Below, in pieces: positions 16,733-25,268 of a stretch of DNA of 64,000 bases. This DNA comes from Palauibacter sp022826685. Lineage in GTDB: Bacteria; Gemmatimonadota; Gemmatimonadetes; Palauibacterales; Palauibacteraceae. The notes below the pieces were generated by a model. That model was not told the DNA's origin, ran no database searches, and was given only the letters and a program-made list of their open reading frames with translations. The stretch lies in the NCBI RefSeq assembly GCF_965221685.1, contig NZ_OZ244907.1. One strand, given 5' to 3'. A program made the position numbers and the translations under genes. How positions within the stretch are numbered: the first letter of the stretch is position 1; each line of letters opens with the position of its first letter.

Positions 16733-16746
16733 CCCCGCGGGCGGGG
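16733..16746. terminator. GC-rich hairpin between convergent genes
   Basis: CCCCG-CGGG-CGGGG forms a five-pair stem with a four-base loop in the 46-base gap between the D-aminoacylase-like gene and queF. There is no T-run, so this is a candidate rather than a canonical terminator. Confidence 0.4.
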
Positions 16747-16759
16747 AGGGGCGGGAGCC

Positions 16760-17164
16760 TCAGCCGGTGGCAGCCTCCCCGCGCTCGGCGGTCGCGACGA
16801 TCTCGATGCCGCCCCGCACGTTCTGCTCCACGTCGACGCGCACCCGGCGCGGGGCCACGGCGTAGACCACGTCGTCGGCGATCCGGGCCGCGAGCGTCTC
16901 GCAGAACTCCCCCTCGTCCCGGAAAGACCACAGGTAGAATTTGAGCGCCTTCGACTCCAGGCAGCGGTCGCGCGGCTCGTAGTCGATCGTCACCCGCCCG
17001 AAGTCCGGCTGCCCCGTCTTGGGGCACAGCGACGTGAACTCCAGCGCCCGCAGGCGGACGCGCTGGACGTCGGCCGCCGGGATCGCCTCCGCGCGCAGCG
17101 TCTCGCGCCCCTCCTCCGGGTCCCGGGGCCGCGGCAGGGGACCGGACGCGGGGAGTCTCGTCAT
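16760..17164 (-). CDS. queF: NADPH-dependent preQ0 (7-cyano-7-deazaguanine) reductase QueF
   Basis: 134 residues, the single-domain (YkvM-like) form. Reduces the nitrile preQ0 to preQ1 for queuosine in tRNA. Seen: the catalytic Cys in EFTSLCPKTGQPDFG, the QueF motif ESKALKFYLWSFRDEGEF, with the substrate-binding Glu of the ESKALK stretch, and the later ligand region CETLAARI. The length matches the unimodular enzyme. ATG overlaps the stop of the SDF transporter (ATGA), so it is the third gene of a minus-strand operon of two membrane transporters and queF. No queC, queD or queE is in the window, so preQ0 or precursors would be made elsewhere or imported. Confidence 0.95.
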   Translation of the reverse strand: MTRLPASGPLPRPRDPEEGRETLRAEAIPAADVQRVRLRALEFTSLCPKTGQPDFGRVTIDYEPRDRCLESKALKFYLWSFRDEGEFCETLAARIADDVVYAVAPRRVRVDVEQNVRGGIEIVATAERGEAATG

Positions 17165-18405
17165 CCGTCCCCCGTCCCTTCGTTCATCTCGTCCCCCGCC
17201 TCTTCATCGTTGCGCGTCATCGCATCGACGGTCGTGGCGGCGGCCATGTGGCCGATGACGTTCGTCGCCGAGCGGAAGACATCGGGCACGCGGTCGATCC
17301 CGAGCAGGATCCCGAGTCCGGCCAGCGGCACGCCCACCACATCGAGCGCCGGCACCATCGACACGATGCTCGCGCTCGGCACCGGCGCCACCGTCATCGC
17401 CGCAAGGAAGATCGCGAGGACCGCCGCGGCGATGAGCCCCGCATCGAGCGGGACCCCGTACATGGCGGCGAGGAAGACCAGCGAAGCGCTCTGGAAGAGG
17501 GCGCTCCCCGGGCGGTTGATCGAGGCTCCGAGCGGGAGGATCAGCGTGTAGCGGTCTCGGCGGAGCCCCAGCTTCTCCGCCTCCTGCAGCATCATCGGCA
17601 GCGTGCCCACCGACGTCGTCGTGGTGAAGCCGACGGTGTACGTACCCACGGTGCCGCGGATGAATCGACCCGCGCGCATGCCACCGACGAAGCGGACCAT
17701 CGGCAGCAGGACGAGACCCTTGAGGATGAAGAGACCGACGACGACGGCGAGGATGAAGACGGCGAGGTTCTGGAGCAGCGCCAGCCCCGTGCGCGCGATC
17801 ACCGGCGCGGCGAGGCCGAACACGCCCACGGGGGCCGTCCACAGCACCCAGTTCATGAGCTTGATGAGGGCGTCGCCCGCCGTCTCCGCGAATCCGGTGA
17901 GCACCTCCCGCTTCTCCCGCGGCAGCGTCGTCGTGGCCGCCGCGAGAAGGACGATGAAGATGAGGATCGAGAGCAGCGATCCGTCCGCCGCCGCCTGCAC
18001 CGGGTTCCTCGGCACGAGGTTCACGAGGAAGTTGATCACGCCCGGGTTCGCCGTGTTCAGCTCCGTCGTCGGGGTCGGGGGCGGCACCGGCGCCGTGAAG
18101 GTGAGCGCGAAGCCCATCACGCCCATCCCGATGAGGATCGCCGGCAGCGTCGTGACCCAGAAGAAGCCGACCGAGAGGCCGCCGATCCGCCCCAGCTTGC
18201 GGAGGTTCCCGATCCGCGCCACGCCGACGAACACGACCGCGGCCACGAGGGGAATCACGACCATCTGAATCGCGCGCAGGAAGACCTGTCCGAGCGGCGC
18301 CACGGCCTCGGCCGCGCGCAGGAGCGCCGGAGATCCGGTGGCGGAGGCGGCGACTCCGAGCCCCAGCCCGAGCGCGAGGCCGATGAGAATGGCGCGGGTG
18401 TTCAC
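17161..18405 (-). CDS. Dicarboxylate/amino acid:cation symporter (SDF/GltP family), atypical cation site
   Basis: 414 residues, about eight membrane helices and two re-entrant loops of the glutamate-transporter fold. The serine/threonine-rich re-entrant motif appears as TTTTSVGTLPMML. In place of the NMDGT sodium/substrate motif of characterised members it reads ASINRPGSALFQ, so the Met-Asp pair used for a sodium site is lost. The last helix region is SIVSMVPALDVVGVP. I infer uptake of an acidic or neutral organic solute but not its ion coupling. It lies between a YkvI-like protein (four-base overlap upstream) and queF (four-base overlap downstream), one translationally coupled unit. Confidence 0.88.
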   Translation of the reverse strand: MNTRAILIGLALGLGLGVAASATGSPALLRAAEAVAPLGQVFLRAIQMVVIPLVAAVVFVGVARIGNLRKLGRIGGLSVGFFWVTTLPAILIGMGVMGFALTFTAPVPPPTPTTELNTANPGVINFLVNLVPRNPVQAAADGSLLSILIFIVLLAAATTTLPREKREVLTGFAETAGDALIKLMNWVLWTAPVGVFGLAAPVIARTGLALLQNLAVFILAVVVGLFILKGLVLLPMVRFVGGMRAGRFIRGTVGTYTVGFTTTTSVGTLPMMLQEAEKLGLRRDRYTLILPLGASINRPGSALFQSASLVFLAAMYGVPLDAGLIAAAVLAIFLAAMTVAPVPSASIVSMVPALDVVGVPLAGLGILLGIDRVPDVFRSATNVIGHMAAATTVDAMTRNDEEAGDEMNEGTGDG

Positions 18406-19529
18406 GTCTCGTCACCTCCTACGGATGTCCCGGATGTCCCCGTTTCTCCCCGTTTCCGGAACGCGAGCCAGGCGCCGATGGTGAGGACGGGCAGCACGTA
18501 GTAGACGATGAACCCCCAGGTGATCGTCCCGTATCCCCGGCTGATGAGGTCGATGAGGCCGAGAGGTGTGAGGGAGAGCGCGATCCCGAGGAAAACCGCC
18601 GCGACCACCGGCCTCGCCCAACCCGGCATTCCCGCGCCCCGCTCGCGCCGCGTGACGGCGAGCCGTTCGTTCACCGCGTGGATCATCCCCGTCCCGGTCT
18701 CGATCAGCGTGCCGAAGAGGATGACCTGATAGGCGATCTGGAACGTCCTCGACCCGAGCGCCTCGAGGATGAAGTTCGAGGGGACCGTCGCGTCGACGAT
18801 GCCGGGGTAGTGCGGCACCATGGCGAGGTAGAAGAAGAACGCCGGCAACATCCCGATGACGCCGGCGAGCAGGCCGGCCCACACGGCCTGGTTCCGCGTC
18901 TGGATGTGGCGCACGGTGAACAGCGCCACGGCGGCCGCGGAGAGGTTGTAGCCTCCGTACTGGACCCCCTTCACGAGCCAGTCGCCGTCGAGAGCGCTGG
19001 CGGCGAAGCTCGGGCCCAGGGTGGACCCGAAGCGCACCAGCGACCACACGACGAGCGCCACGAACACGGCGTAGAGCGCGAACGACCAGCCGGCGAAGAA
19101 CCGCTCGATCGCGACGCTGCCGTAGAAGAGGAGCAGCGCGACCGCCCCCAGCGCCACGATCACGCCCAGCGCATAGGGGAGCCCGAACGTCTCGTCCACG
19201 ATCGAGCCCGCCGCCGCGCCGATGACGGCGAGCACGAGGAGGGTCAGCAGTACGTACGTGACCTCGAACAGGACCCAGGACGGTCCGAGCAGACGCTTGA
19301 AGAAGTTGCGGTACTCGTAGCTGCGGAACTGCCGTGCGAGTTCGAAGGTGACGGCGCACACCGCGCTCCAGATCGCCATCGAGAGGGCCATGGCGGCGAG
19401 CCCGGAGGTGGGACCGATGGAGAGGAAGAACTCGACGTTCTCCCGCCCCGTGCCGTATCCGCCGGCGATCACGGCCGACTGGAAGACGAGCCCCGGCAGC
19501 AGATAGCGGCGGAACCAGGGAGCTTTCAC
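18402..19529 (-). CDS. YkvI-like multi-pass membrane transporter
   Basis: 375 residues and about ten hydrophobic helices. The N-terminus LPGLVFQSAVIAGGYGTGRENVEFF and the later MIHAVNERL region are typical of YkvI-type proteins, a poorly characterised branch of the APC/LeuT-fold transporters. The start is taken as GTG 19529 (VKAPWFRRYL), preceded by AAAGGGA; a GTG at 19622 would add 31 Arg/Pro-rich residues and lacks a convincing ribosome site. First gene of the operon with the SDF symporter and queF. Substrate unknown; amino acid or related amine is likely from the fold. Shares a divergent promoter region (19530-19650) with the sodium symporter. Confidence 0.82.
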   Translation of the reverse strand: MKAPWFRRYLLPGLVFQSAVIAGGYGTGRENVEFFLSIGPTSGLAAMALSMAIWSAVCAVTFELARQFRSYEYRNFFKRLLGPSWVLFEVTYVLLTLLVLAVIGAAAGSIVDETFGLPYALGVIVALGAVALLLFYGSVAIERFFAGWSFALYAVFVALVVWSLVRFGSTLGPSFAASALDGDWLVKGVQYGGYNLSAAAVALFTVRHIQTRNQAVWAGLLAGVIGMLPAFFFYLAMVPHYPGIVDATVPSNFILEALGSRTFQIAYQVILFGTLIETGTGMIHAVNERLAVTRRERGAGMPGWARPVVAAVFLGIALSLTPLGLIDLISRGYGTITWGFIVYYVLPVLTIGAWLAFRKRGETGTSGTSVGGDET

Positions 19530-19650
19530 GCTGGCGTCCCTTTCTCTCGGCCGGCCCCTGCCCCAAGGTTTCGCCCGTCGGCGAGGGGCGAGTCGACCCG
19601 GGCGCCGGGTGCCGGCGGCCACATGCGACCCGCCAAGCTAGAGGACGGGG

Positions 19651-21006
19651 ATGGAACGAGACAGACGCGAGACGTTCGGCTCCCGCTTCGGGCTCGTGGC
19701 CACGATGATCGGCGTCGCCGTCGGTCTAGGGAACGTCTGGCGCTTCCCGTACATGGTCGGCGAGTTCGGCGGAGCTCCCTTCGTCGCTTTCTACGTGCTG
19801 GCTGTGGTGCTGATCGGCGTTCCCGCGCTCATGGCCGAATGGACGCTGGGCCGGCACACCCGCCGCGGCCCGGTCGGCGCGTTCGAGTCCGGCGGTCTCC
19901 CCTTCGGCCGCGCCCTCGGCTGGATCTTCTTCGTCGGCGTCACCGCCGCCACCGGCTACTACTCGAACGCGCTCGGCTGGGTGCTGTACCACACCCTGGC
20001 CGGGCTACTCTCCGGCGTCGGGGTCGAGATCGACGCCGCGGCGATCCTGCCCCCGGACGAGGGGTTCTCCCTCCGCTCCTTCCTGCTGCAGTGCGCCTGC
20101 ACCGGCGCCGTCCTCCTCACCTGCGCCGCGGTGCTGCGCCGCGGGCTGCGGCGCGGGATCGAGAAAGCGAGCCGCTTCATCGTTCCGGCGCTCCTCGCGG
20201 GGCTCGTGATCCTCATCGCCCGCTCTCTGACGCTGCCGGGGGCCGGAGAGGGTCTCCGCTGGTACCTGGGCGCCTTCGATCCCGGCGCGCTCACGCCGCC
20301 CGTCATGCTGGGGGCGCTGGGCCAGGCGATCTTCAGCCTCTCGCTGGGCGGCACCTTCATGGTCGTGTACGGCTCCTACCTGAACCGTGGCGATCCCCTG
20401 CGCGGCAACGCCGTCTTCACCGCGGGCGGCGACCTCTGCGCCGGACTCATGGCGGGGCTCGCCATCTTCCCCGCCGTGTTCGCGTTCGGACTCGAGCCGG
20501 CGAGCGGCCCCGGTCTTCTCTTCGTCACGCTGCCCGAGGTGTTCGGCCGGATCCCCGCCGGGGCCGTGTTCGGGACGCTCTTCTTCCTGGCCCTGTTCGG
20601 GGGCGCGTACCTGTCGGACGTGGCGGCGCTGGAAGTGCTGGTGGCCGGGGTCACCGACAACACCGGGATCGGCCGCTCGCGCGCGGTCACGCTGACGACC
20701 GTGGTCGTATTCGCGTTCGCGCTGCCCCCGATGATCAACATGAACGTGTTCACGCCGTGGGATCTGACCTTCGGATCGGGCTTCCAGACGCTCGGCGCGC
20801 TGCTCTCGGTCGTCGCCGTGGGGTGGGCCCTGGACCGCTCCGAAGTGCTGCGGCAGCTGGCGGCGGGCGAGGACCGGCGCGCGAAGCGGGGCGTGCCGGC
20901 GATCTGGCTCTACTACTGGCTCCGCTTCGTGATCCCCGCCGCGATCCTCGCCGTCGGCGCCTGGTGGCTCCTCACCGACGTGCTCGGCCTCTTCGCGGGG
21001 GCGTGA
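19651..21006 (+). CDS. Neurotransmitter:sodium symporter family transporter (LeuT-like)
   Basis: 451 residues, about twelve membrane helices. Helix 1 carries the unwound sodium/substrate-binding motif of the family (GVAVGLGNVWRFPYM followed by FGGAPFVAFY), and helix 6 has SLSLGGTFMVVYGSY. Such transporters couple uptake of amino acids such as tryptophan or leucine to sodium influx across the inner membrane. The ATG at 19651 follows GAGGACGGGG. It is monocistronic by layout, divergent from the YkvI-like operon. Substrate not readable. Confidence 0.93.
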   Translation: MERDRRETFGSRFGLVATMIGVAVGLGNVWRFPYMVGEFGGAPFVAFYVLAVVLIGVPALMAEWTLGRHTRRGPVGAFESGGLPFGRALGWIFFVGVTAATGYYSNALGWVLYHTLAGLLSGVGVEIDAAAILPPDEGFSLRSFLLQCACTGAVLLTCAAVLRRGLRRGIEKASRFIVPALLAGLVILIARSLTLPGAGEGLRWYLGAFDPGALTPPVMLGALGQAIFSLSLGGTFMVVYGSYLNRGDPLRGNAVFTAGGDLCAGLMAGLAIFPAVFAFGLEPASGPGLLFVTLPEVFGRIPAGAVFGTLFFLALFGGAYLSDVAALEVLVAGVTDNTGIGRSRAVTLTTVVVFAFALPPMINMNVFTPWDLTFGSGFQTLGALLSVVAVGWALDRSEVLRQLAAGEDRRAKRGVPAIWLYYWLRFVIPAAILAVGAWWLLTDVLGLFAGA

Positions 21007-21031
21007 CTCCCCGAGGGCGACGGATCCCGGT

Positions 21032-22321
21032 TCAACGTTCGTCCTCCGGGGCCCGTCCCATGGCGCGCAGGAGATCCCAGTAGTCGATCCACGCCGCGGA
21101 TCGCATGGAGAGGGCGCTGAGCCGCGCGCTTCGGAAGGCCCTCGCCGCGTCGAGCAACTCCAGGAGCGACATTTCGTTCTCTCCGTACGCCGCTGTCGCC
21201 GAGGCGAGCAGCGCCTCGGCATCCGCCAACAGGCCGTCGGCCGCCGCTTCGAGACGGGCGCGACTGGAGGCGTAGCGGTCCGAGGCCGTCAGTAGATCGT
21301 TCTCCGCCAGCCGTCTCCGGAGGTCGAGGCGATGGGCGGCCGCGGCGCTCCGGGCGTCGGCTGCCTGCCGGTTTCCCCCTCCGCGATCGAACAGCGGCAG
21401 CGGGAGATCGAGGCCCAGGCTGAGTCCCTGGAATCCGCCCTCCTGCCGTCGATATCCCAAACTGACGGTCGGATCGGGCATCCAGCCGGACCTCGCAACG
21501 GCGAGTTCGGCCTGCGCGGCGTCCAGATCCCGGGTCGCGGCCTCCAGGTCCGGCCGCTCGAACATCGCGCCGAGCGCGGCTTCGCGAGTCACCGGAGGCG
21601 GCAGCCCTTCCAGCGCCGCGGACGGTCCGACCTCCTCGATTCCGGTCCCGGGAAAGGTCAGCGCGGCGAGGCGCCGGCGGGCGTCGCGGGACCGGAGTTC
21701 GGCCTCCGCCACATCCTGCTCGGCCTGGACCCGTTCCAATCGCAACCGCCGCGTTTCGTACGCGGAGATGTCTCCTTCCTCCAGGCGGATCTCCGCATCC
21801 TCGGCCACCTCCTGGATCACCGCCACGGCCTTCCGCGCCGTGAGTTCCGCGGCCTCCGCGAACCACGCGAGCGCCCAGGCCTCGCGGACCTCGAAGGCGA
21901 GCCGGGTCGAGTCGCTGCGGAACCGGGCGGTGCCCGCTTCGATCGTGTGGGCGGCCGCCCGGTAGCGGGCGGCGGTCCGGCCAGGCCATTCGAGGGGCTG
22001 AAAGAGGAGCAGATTCTCCTCCCAGTACTCGTCACCATTCCGGTCGAGGTCGTCGCGCCTGGCCGAAAGCGACGGGTTGAACCAGGCACGGGACTGGCGC
22101 GCGACTCCCGCGATCTCGGCGGCCTCGGAGCGCGCGATCCTCAGCGCGAGGCTGTTCTCGGCGAACGCCTCGAGGGCTGCCGCGAGCGAGACTCGGTGTA
22201 CCGCTTCCTGACCGAGGGTCGGGCGCGGCAGAAGGAGAAGGGCGACAAGCCCCGGAAGCGTGATGTAGCGGATGTTCGATTTCCTCGTCGTGATAGCCCG
22301 GATCCGGTCCAACCTCACCAA
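21032..22321 (-). CDS. TolC-family outer-membrane efflux protein
   Basis: 429 residues. A signal peptide ends near PRPTLGQE. The mature part is two repeats of long coiled-coil helices rich in Ala, Glu and Arg (about 50-220 and 250-415), the layout of outer-membrane factors that give tripartite pumps an exit duct; the CusC-like metal branch is closest by look (SRAWFNPSLSARRDD, GMSLLELLDA-like end). The start is GTG 22321. No adaptor or pump gene adjoins it; the RND adaptor and pump at 29747-34184 lack their own outer-membrane gene and could use this one. The stop lies 25 bases from the convergent symporter. Confidence 0.85.
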   Translation of the reverse strand: MVRLDRIRAITTRKSNIRYITLPGLVALLLLPRPTLGQEAVHRVSLAAALEAFAENSLALRIARSEAAEIAGVARQSRAWFNPSLSARRDDLDRNGDEYWEENLLLFQPLEWPGRTAARYRAAAHTIEAGTARFRSDSTRLAFEVREAWALAWFAEAAELTARKAVAVIQEVAEDAEIRLEEGDISAYETRRLRLERVQAEQDVAEAELRSRDARRRLAALTFPGTGIEEVGPSAALEGLPPPVTREAALGAMFERPDLEAATRDLDAAQAELAVARSGWMPDPTVSLGYRRQEGGFQGLSLGLDLPLPLFDRGGGNRQAADARSAAAAHRLDLRRRLAENDLLTASDRYASSRARLEAAADGLLADAEALLASATAAYGENEMSLLELLDAARAFRSARLSALSMRSAAWIDYWDLLRAMGRAPEDER

Positions 22322-22473
22322 TCGCGGCGCAGCACAGCAAGTGCGGCCGACGTGACGAGTGACGCTGTGGGTCGGTTCGACGTCAGTCTATCGTGCCGCC
22401 GCATCTGAAGTCGGTCACCGGCGCGCAGTCTTCCGTGGAGAAACTCGTTCACGGGCGCTTTTCGGAGGTCGCC

Positions 22474-23580
22474 ATGAATCAACGGAGGGAACGCTCCCGC
22501 TGCCTCGTCACGGCGCCGACGGGCGGCGCGACGCTGCGGATCGGTGTCCTGCTCGGCGCGCTCCAGTTCACGGTGGGTTCCGGCGGGATGGCGGGACAGG
22601 AGGCGGAAGACTGCGGCGCCGACGTTACCCTGGGGGTCGCCGTCGTGGACGAGTCCGGATCGATTCCGATCCCGTTCGCGACCGTGATACTGGCATCGGA
22701 AGACACGGATGCGTTGAGCAGGCCGATGCGCGGGCAGGCCGGATCCGACGGCCGACTCGTTTTCTGCGTCCCCGATGGCGTCGTCCACGCCACGCTGTCG
22801 GCGGAGTTCGGGGACGCCTCCAGCGACGACACCGAAGTCAACGTCAGGTTCGCGGCATTGCAGGACGTGGTGCTCAGACTTCGCGTCGCTTCGGTCGAGA
22901 ACGGGCGTCTCCTGGGCACCGTGACGGACGCGCTCAGCAACGCCCCGGTGACTGCGGCCGCGGTGTCCCTGCGGGGCCGTTCCCAGGAAGTTCAGACGGA
23001 CCGGCAGGGCGGGTTCATCCTCAGCGAGGTGCCGGTGGGCGTGTACGAATTGTCCGTGCGACATCTCGGGTACGCCCCGTTGCGCCACATGGTCAATGTC
23101 GCCCGCGGCGCCACCACGGACGTCCAGATCGGCCTCGTCCCGGCGCCGCTCGAGATGGAACCGCTCGTGGCGACGGCCGTGCGTCTGCGCCGGCTGGAGA
23201 TCAAGGGCTTCTACGAGCGGAAACACTGGGGCGAACTCCTCGGCCTCGGTGCGTTCTACACCGTGGCCGATATCGAACGTCGCAACCCCCGGATCATATC
23301 CGACATGATCATGGAGGAAACGTCGATCCGACGCGTCTGCGGTCTGGGTTCCCGCACCTGCAAGCTGTACACGACACGGCTGGCCACCGGTTTCGGCTCG
23401 CGTTGCCTCATGAAGATCTACCTCGATGGCATCCTCATCAGCGAGGAAGGCGAGGCCGACCTGTGGGTGTCGCCCGTTGAAATCGCAGGCGTCGAGGTGT
23501 TCAAGGGTGCGGCGTCGTTGCCGGCCGAGTTCGCGGGGCCCGGCTCGCGGTGCGGCGTGGTCGCGATCTGGACGAAGTAG
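22474..23580 (+). CDS. Secreted carboxypeptidase-regulatory-like / TonB plug-like protein
   Basis: 368 residues. The ATG at 22474 is fixed by GGAGGTCGCC just upstream. After a signal-like segment (GVLLGALQFTVGSGG) there are two beta-sandwich segments: a first one (about 40-120) and a CarboxypepD-reg domain (LLGTVTDALSNAPV to LSVRHLGYAP). A plug-like region follows (LMKIYLDGILI, VEVFKGAASLPAEF, GVVAIWTK), as in the N-terminus of TonB-dependent receptors, but the protein stops there with no barrel. Such barrel-less proteins are common in Bacteroidota and Gemmatimonadota; role unknown, perhaps ligand binding or signalling at the outer membrane. Confidence 0.8.
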   Translation: MNQRRERSRCLVTAPTGGATLRIGVLLGALQFTVGSGGMAGQEAEDCGADVTLGVAVVDESGSIPIPFATVILASEDTDALSRPMRGQAGSDGRLVFCVPDGVVHATLSAEFGDASSDDTEVNVRFAALQDVVLRLRVASVENGRLLGTVTDALSNAPVTAAAVSLRGRSQEVQTDRQGGFILSEVPVGVYELSVRHLGYAPLRHMVNVARGATTDVQIGLVPAPLEMEPLVATAVRLRRLEIKGFYERKHWGELLGLGAFYTVADIERRNPRIISDMIMEETSIRRVCGLGSRTCKLYTTRLATGFGSRCLMKIYLDGILISEEGEADLWVSPVEIAGVEVFKGAASLPAEFAGPGSRCGVVAIWTK

Positions 23581-23685
23581 GCGGTCGGGCCGGTCGCAGC
23601 GTCCCGGCATCAGTCGCCGCGCGCAGTACGCCGCCACGGATCCCACCGTCCGAAATCCGGGCGAGATCGCGCCCACGCACTTCCG

Positions 23686-25107
23686 TCATCGGTCGGCGCC
23701 CTCCTCCAGCATGGCGTCCAGCGCGGTTCGGTCGAACCATTCGCCCCGCCGCACGACGCCCGCGATGCGTCGCGTGCTGCCGATCGCCTGCAACGGATTG
23801 CCCTCCAGCAGCACGAGGTCGGCCGGACTGCCCGCCACCACCATGCCGGCACCCTCCTCCCGTCCGAGGAAGCGGGCCGGATTGACCGTGGCGCTCCGCA
23901 GCGCCTCGTACGGCGAGAGGCCCGCGGCGACGAGTTCCTCCAGTTCCCGATGGAGGGCGAAACCCAACGGCGGCGTGTCCGTGCCGGCCATCACGGAGGC
24001 GCCGGCGGCCACAAGGGCGCGGATCAGGGAATCCGCCACCGCGAAACCATCCATCGCGGCCTCGAAGTCGCCCGCCGTGAAGTTGCTCATCCACGGGATC
24101 GACATGCGCTCGGTGTAGAAGCGGCGCATGTCATCGGTCATGTGCGATGCCTCTTCCGTGGCGAGATAGGCGTCGACCAGGCGGTCCGGCTTGTGGATCA
24201 TGCGGACCGAGAGCGTCGGTACGTTCCACGAACCGGCCTCCAGGGTACGCTGCGCGAGCGCCGGGATTCGCGAGAGGTCCCCGTATGCCCAGGCGAGTGT
24301 TCGCGATCGCAGGTCGGGGCCGGGTTGGGCCGGCGCGTCGTCGGGCACGAGGTGCCAGATGTAGCCACGAAGGTGTTCGATGCTGGCCTGACCGGCTGCG
24401 AAGGCACCATCGAGCCCCACCTCGAACGGAATGTGCCCCGCCACGGGGATGCCGAGTCCGCGCGCCTCGGCGACGATGCCGCGGTAGGCTGCGGCAGGCA
24501 CGTTGTTGTAGACCTTGATGAAGTCGTATCCGGCCGCGTGGTGCTCCCGCACGACACGGGCGCCGTCGAGGCTGTCGCGCACGATTGCGCGCCCCGCCGT
24601 GTCGATGACGGCGGCGAACTCCGGTGGCGGCAACCCCTCGACGATGGGGCCCGCCGTGCGAATGTCCGGTCCGGCCAGTTCGCCGCTGCGGACGCTGTCG
24701 CGGAAGTCGAGCGTATGCGGGCCGCCCGAGAGGATGCGCACGCCGGTCACGCCTGTGGCCAGGAACCGCGCGAGCGCCCATGCCTCCCGGAAGTGGACGT
24801 GCATGTCGTTGAGTCCCGGGATGAGGAAGCGACCGCCGGCATCGACTCGCATGGCGTCCTCGGGGACATTCGCGGCGGCCGACGACTCGACCGCGAGCAC
24901 GCGTCCGCCGCCGATCAGGACGGTCATGCCGGGGAGGACGCGCTCGCCGTCCATCGGGATGACCGAGACGTCCTCTATCGCCAGCGTCACCCGCGCGGGA
25001 GCCGATCCGGCGTCGGGGCTGCAGGCCAGGAGCGACGCCAGCACCGGAAACCCCACGGCCAGGGACACGTGGCGGCGGAGCATCATGGCCGCGACCGGAA
25101 CGCTCAT
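23686..25107 (-). CDS. Lipoprotein metal-dependent amidohydrolase
   Basis: 473 residues. The start at 25107 (MSVPVAAMML) gives a complete lipoprotein signal with lipobox ASLLAC-S, so it is periplasmic and membrane-anchored. The amidohydrolase fold shows H-x-H as DMHVHF (about residue 100), a carboxylated-lysine candidate in FIKVYNN, His in VAGHIPFE and IEHLRG, and the late Asp in VMAGTDTPPLGF. Imidazolonepropionase-like/prolidase-like hydrolases with this layout act on cyclic amides or Xaa-Pro peptides. A related but broken enzyme lies at 59586. No partner gene is evident; the divergent neighbour is the molybdenum hydroxylase large subunit. Confidence 0.88.
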   Translation of the reverse strand: MSVPVAAMMLRRHVSLAVGFPVLASLLACSPDAGSAPARVTLAIEDVSVIPMDGERVLPGMTVLIGGGRVLAVESSAAANVPEDAMRVDAGGRFLIPGLNDMHVHFREAWALARFLATGVTGVRILSGGPHTLDFRDSVRSGELAGPDIRTAGPIVEGLPPPEFAAVIDTAGRAIVRDSLDGARVVREHHAAGYDFIKVYNNVPAAAYRGIVAEARGLGIPVAGHIPFEVGLDGAFAAGQASIEHLRGYIWHLVPDDAPAQPGPDLRSRTLAWAYGDLSRIPALAQRTLEAGSWNVPTLSVRMIHKPDRLVDAYLATEEASHMTDDMRRFYTERMSIPWMSNFTAGDFEAAMDGFAVADSLIRALVAAGASVMAGTDTPPLGFALHRELEELVAAGLSPYEALRSATVNPARFLGREEGAGMVVAGSPADLVLLEGNPLQAIGSTRRIAGVVRRGEWFDRTALDAMLEEGADR

Positions 25108-25268
25108 CTGTCTCCATCTGCTGCTGACGGCCAGAATCGAATGCCGATTCACACTACGTGATGTTTGGAGAGGGGTCACGCCTCGATGAGATGCCGCGCA
25201 CCTGTCGAGCGCGTCGGCGTTCGTCCACCGCTGATGCCCGGCCCACAGGTCGACGCTAGATTGGACCT

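Noticed and set aside
18678..21083. An 801-residue plus-strand frame across the YkvI-like and sodium symporter genes
   Set aside because: Spans two real genes in other frames and has no membrane helices or family motifs.
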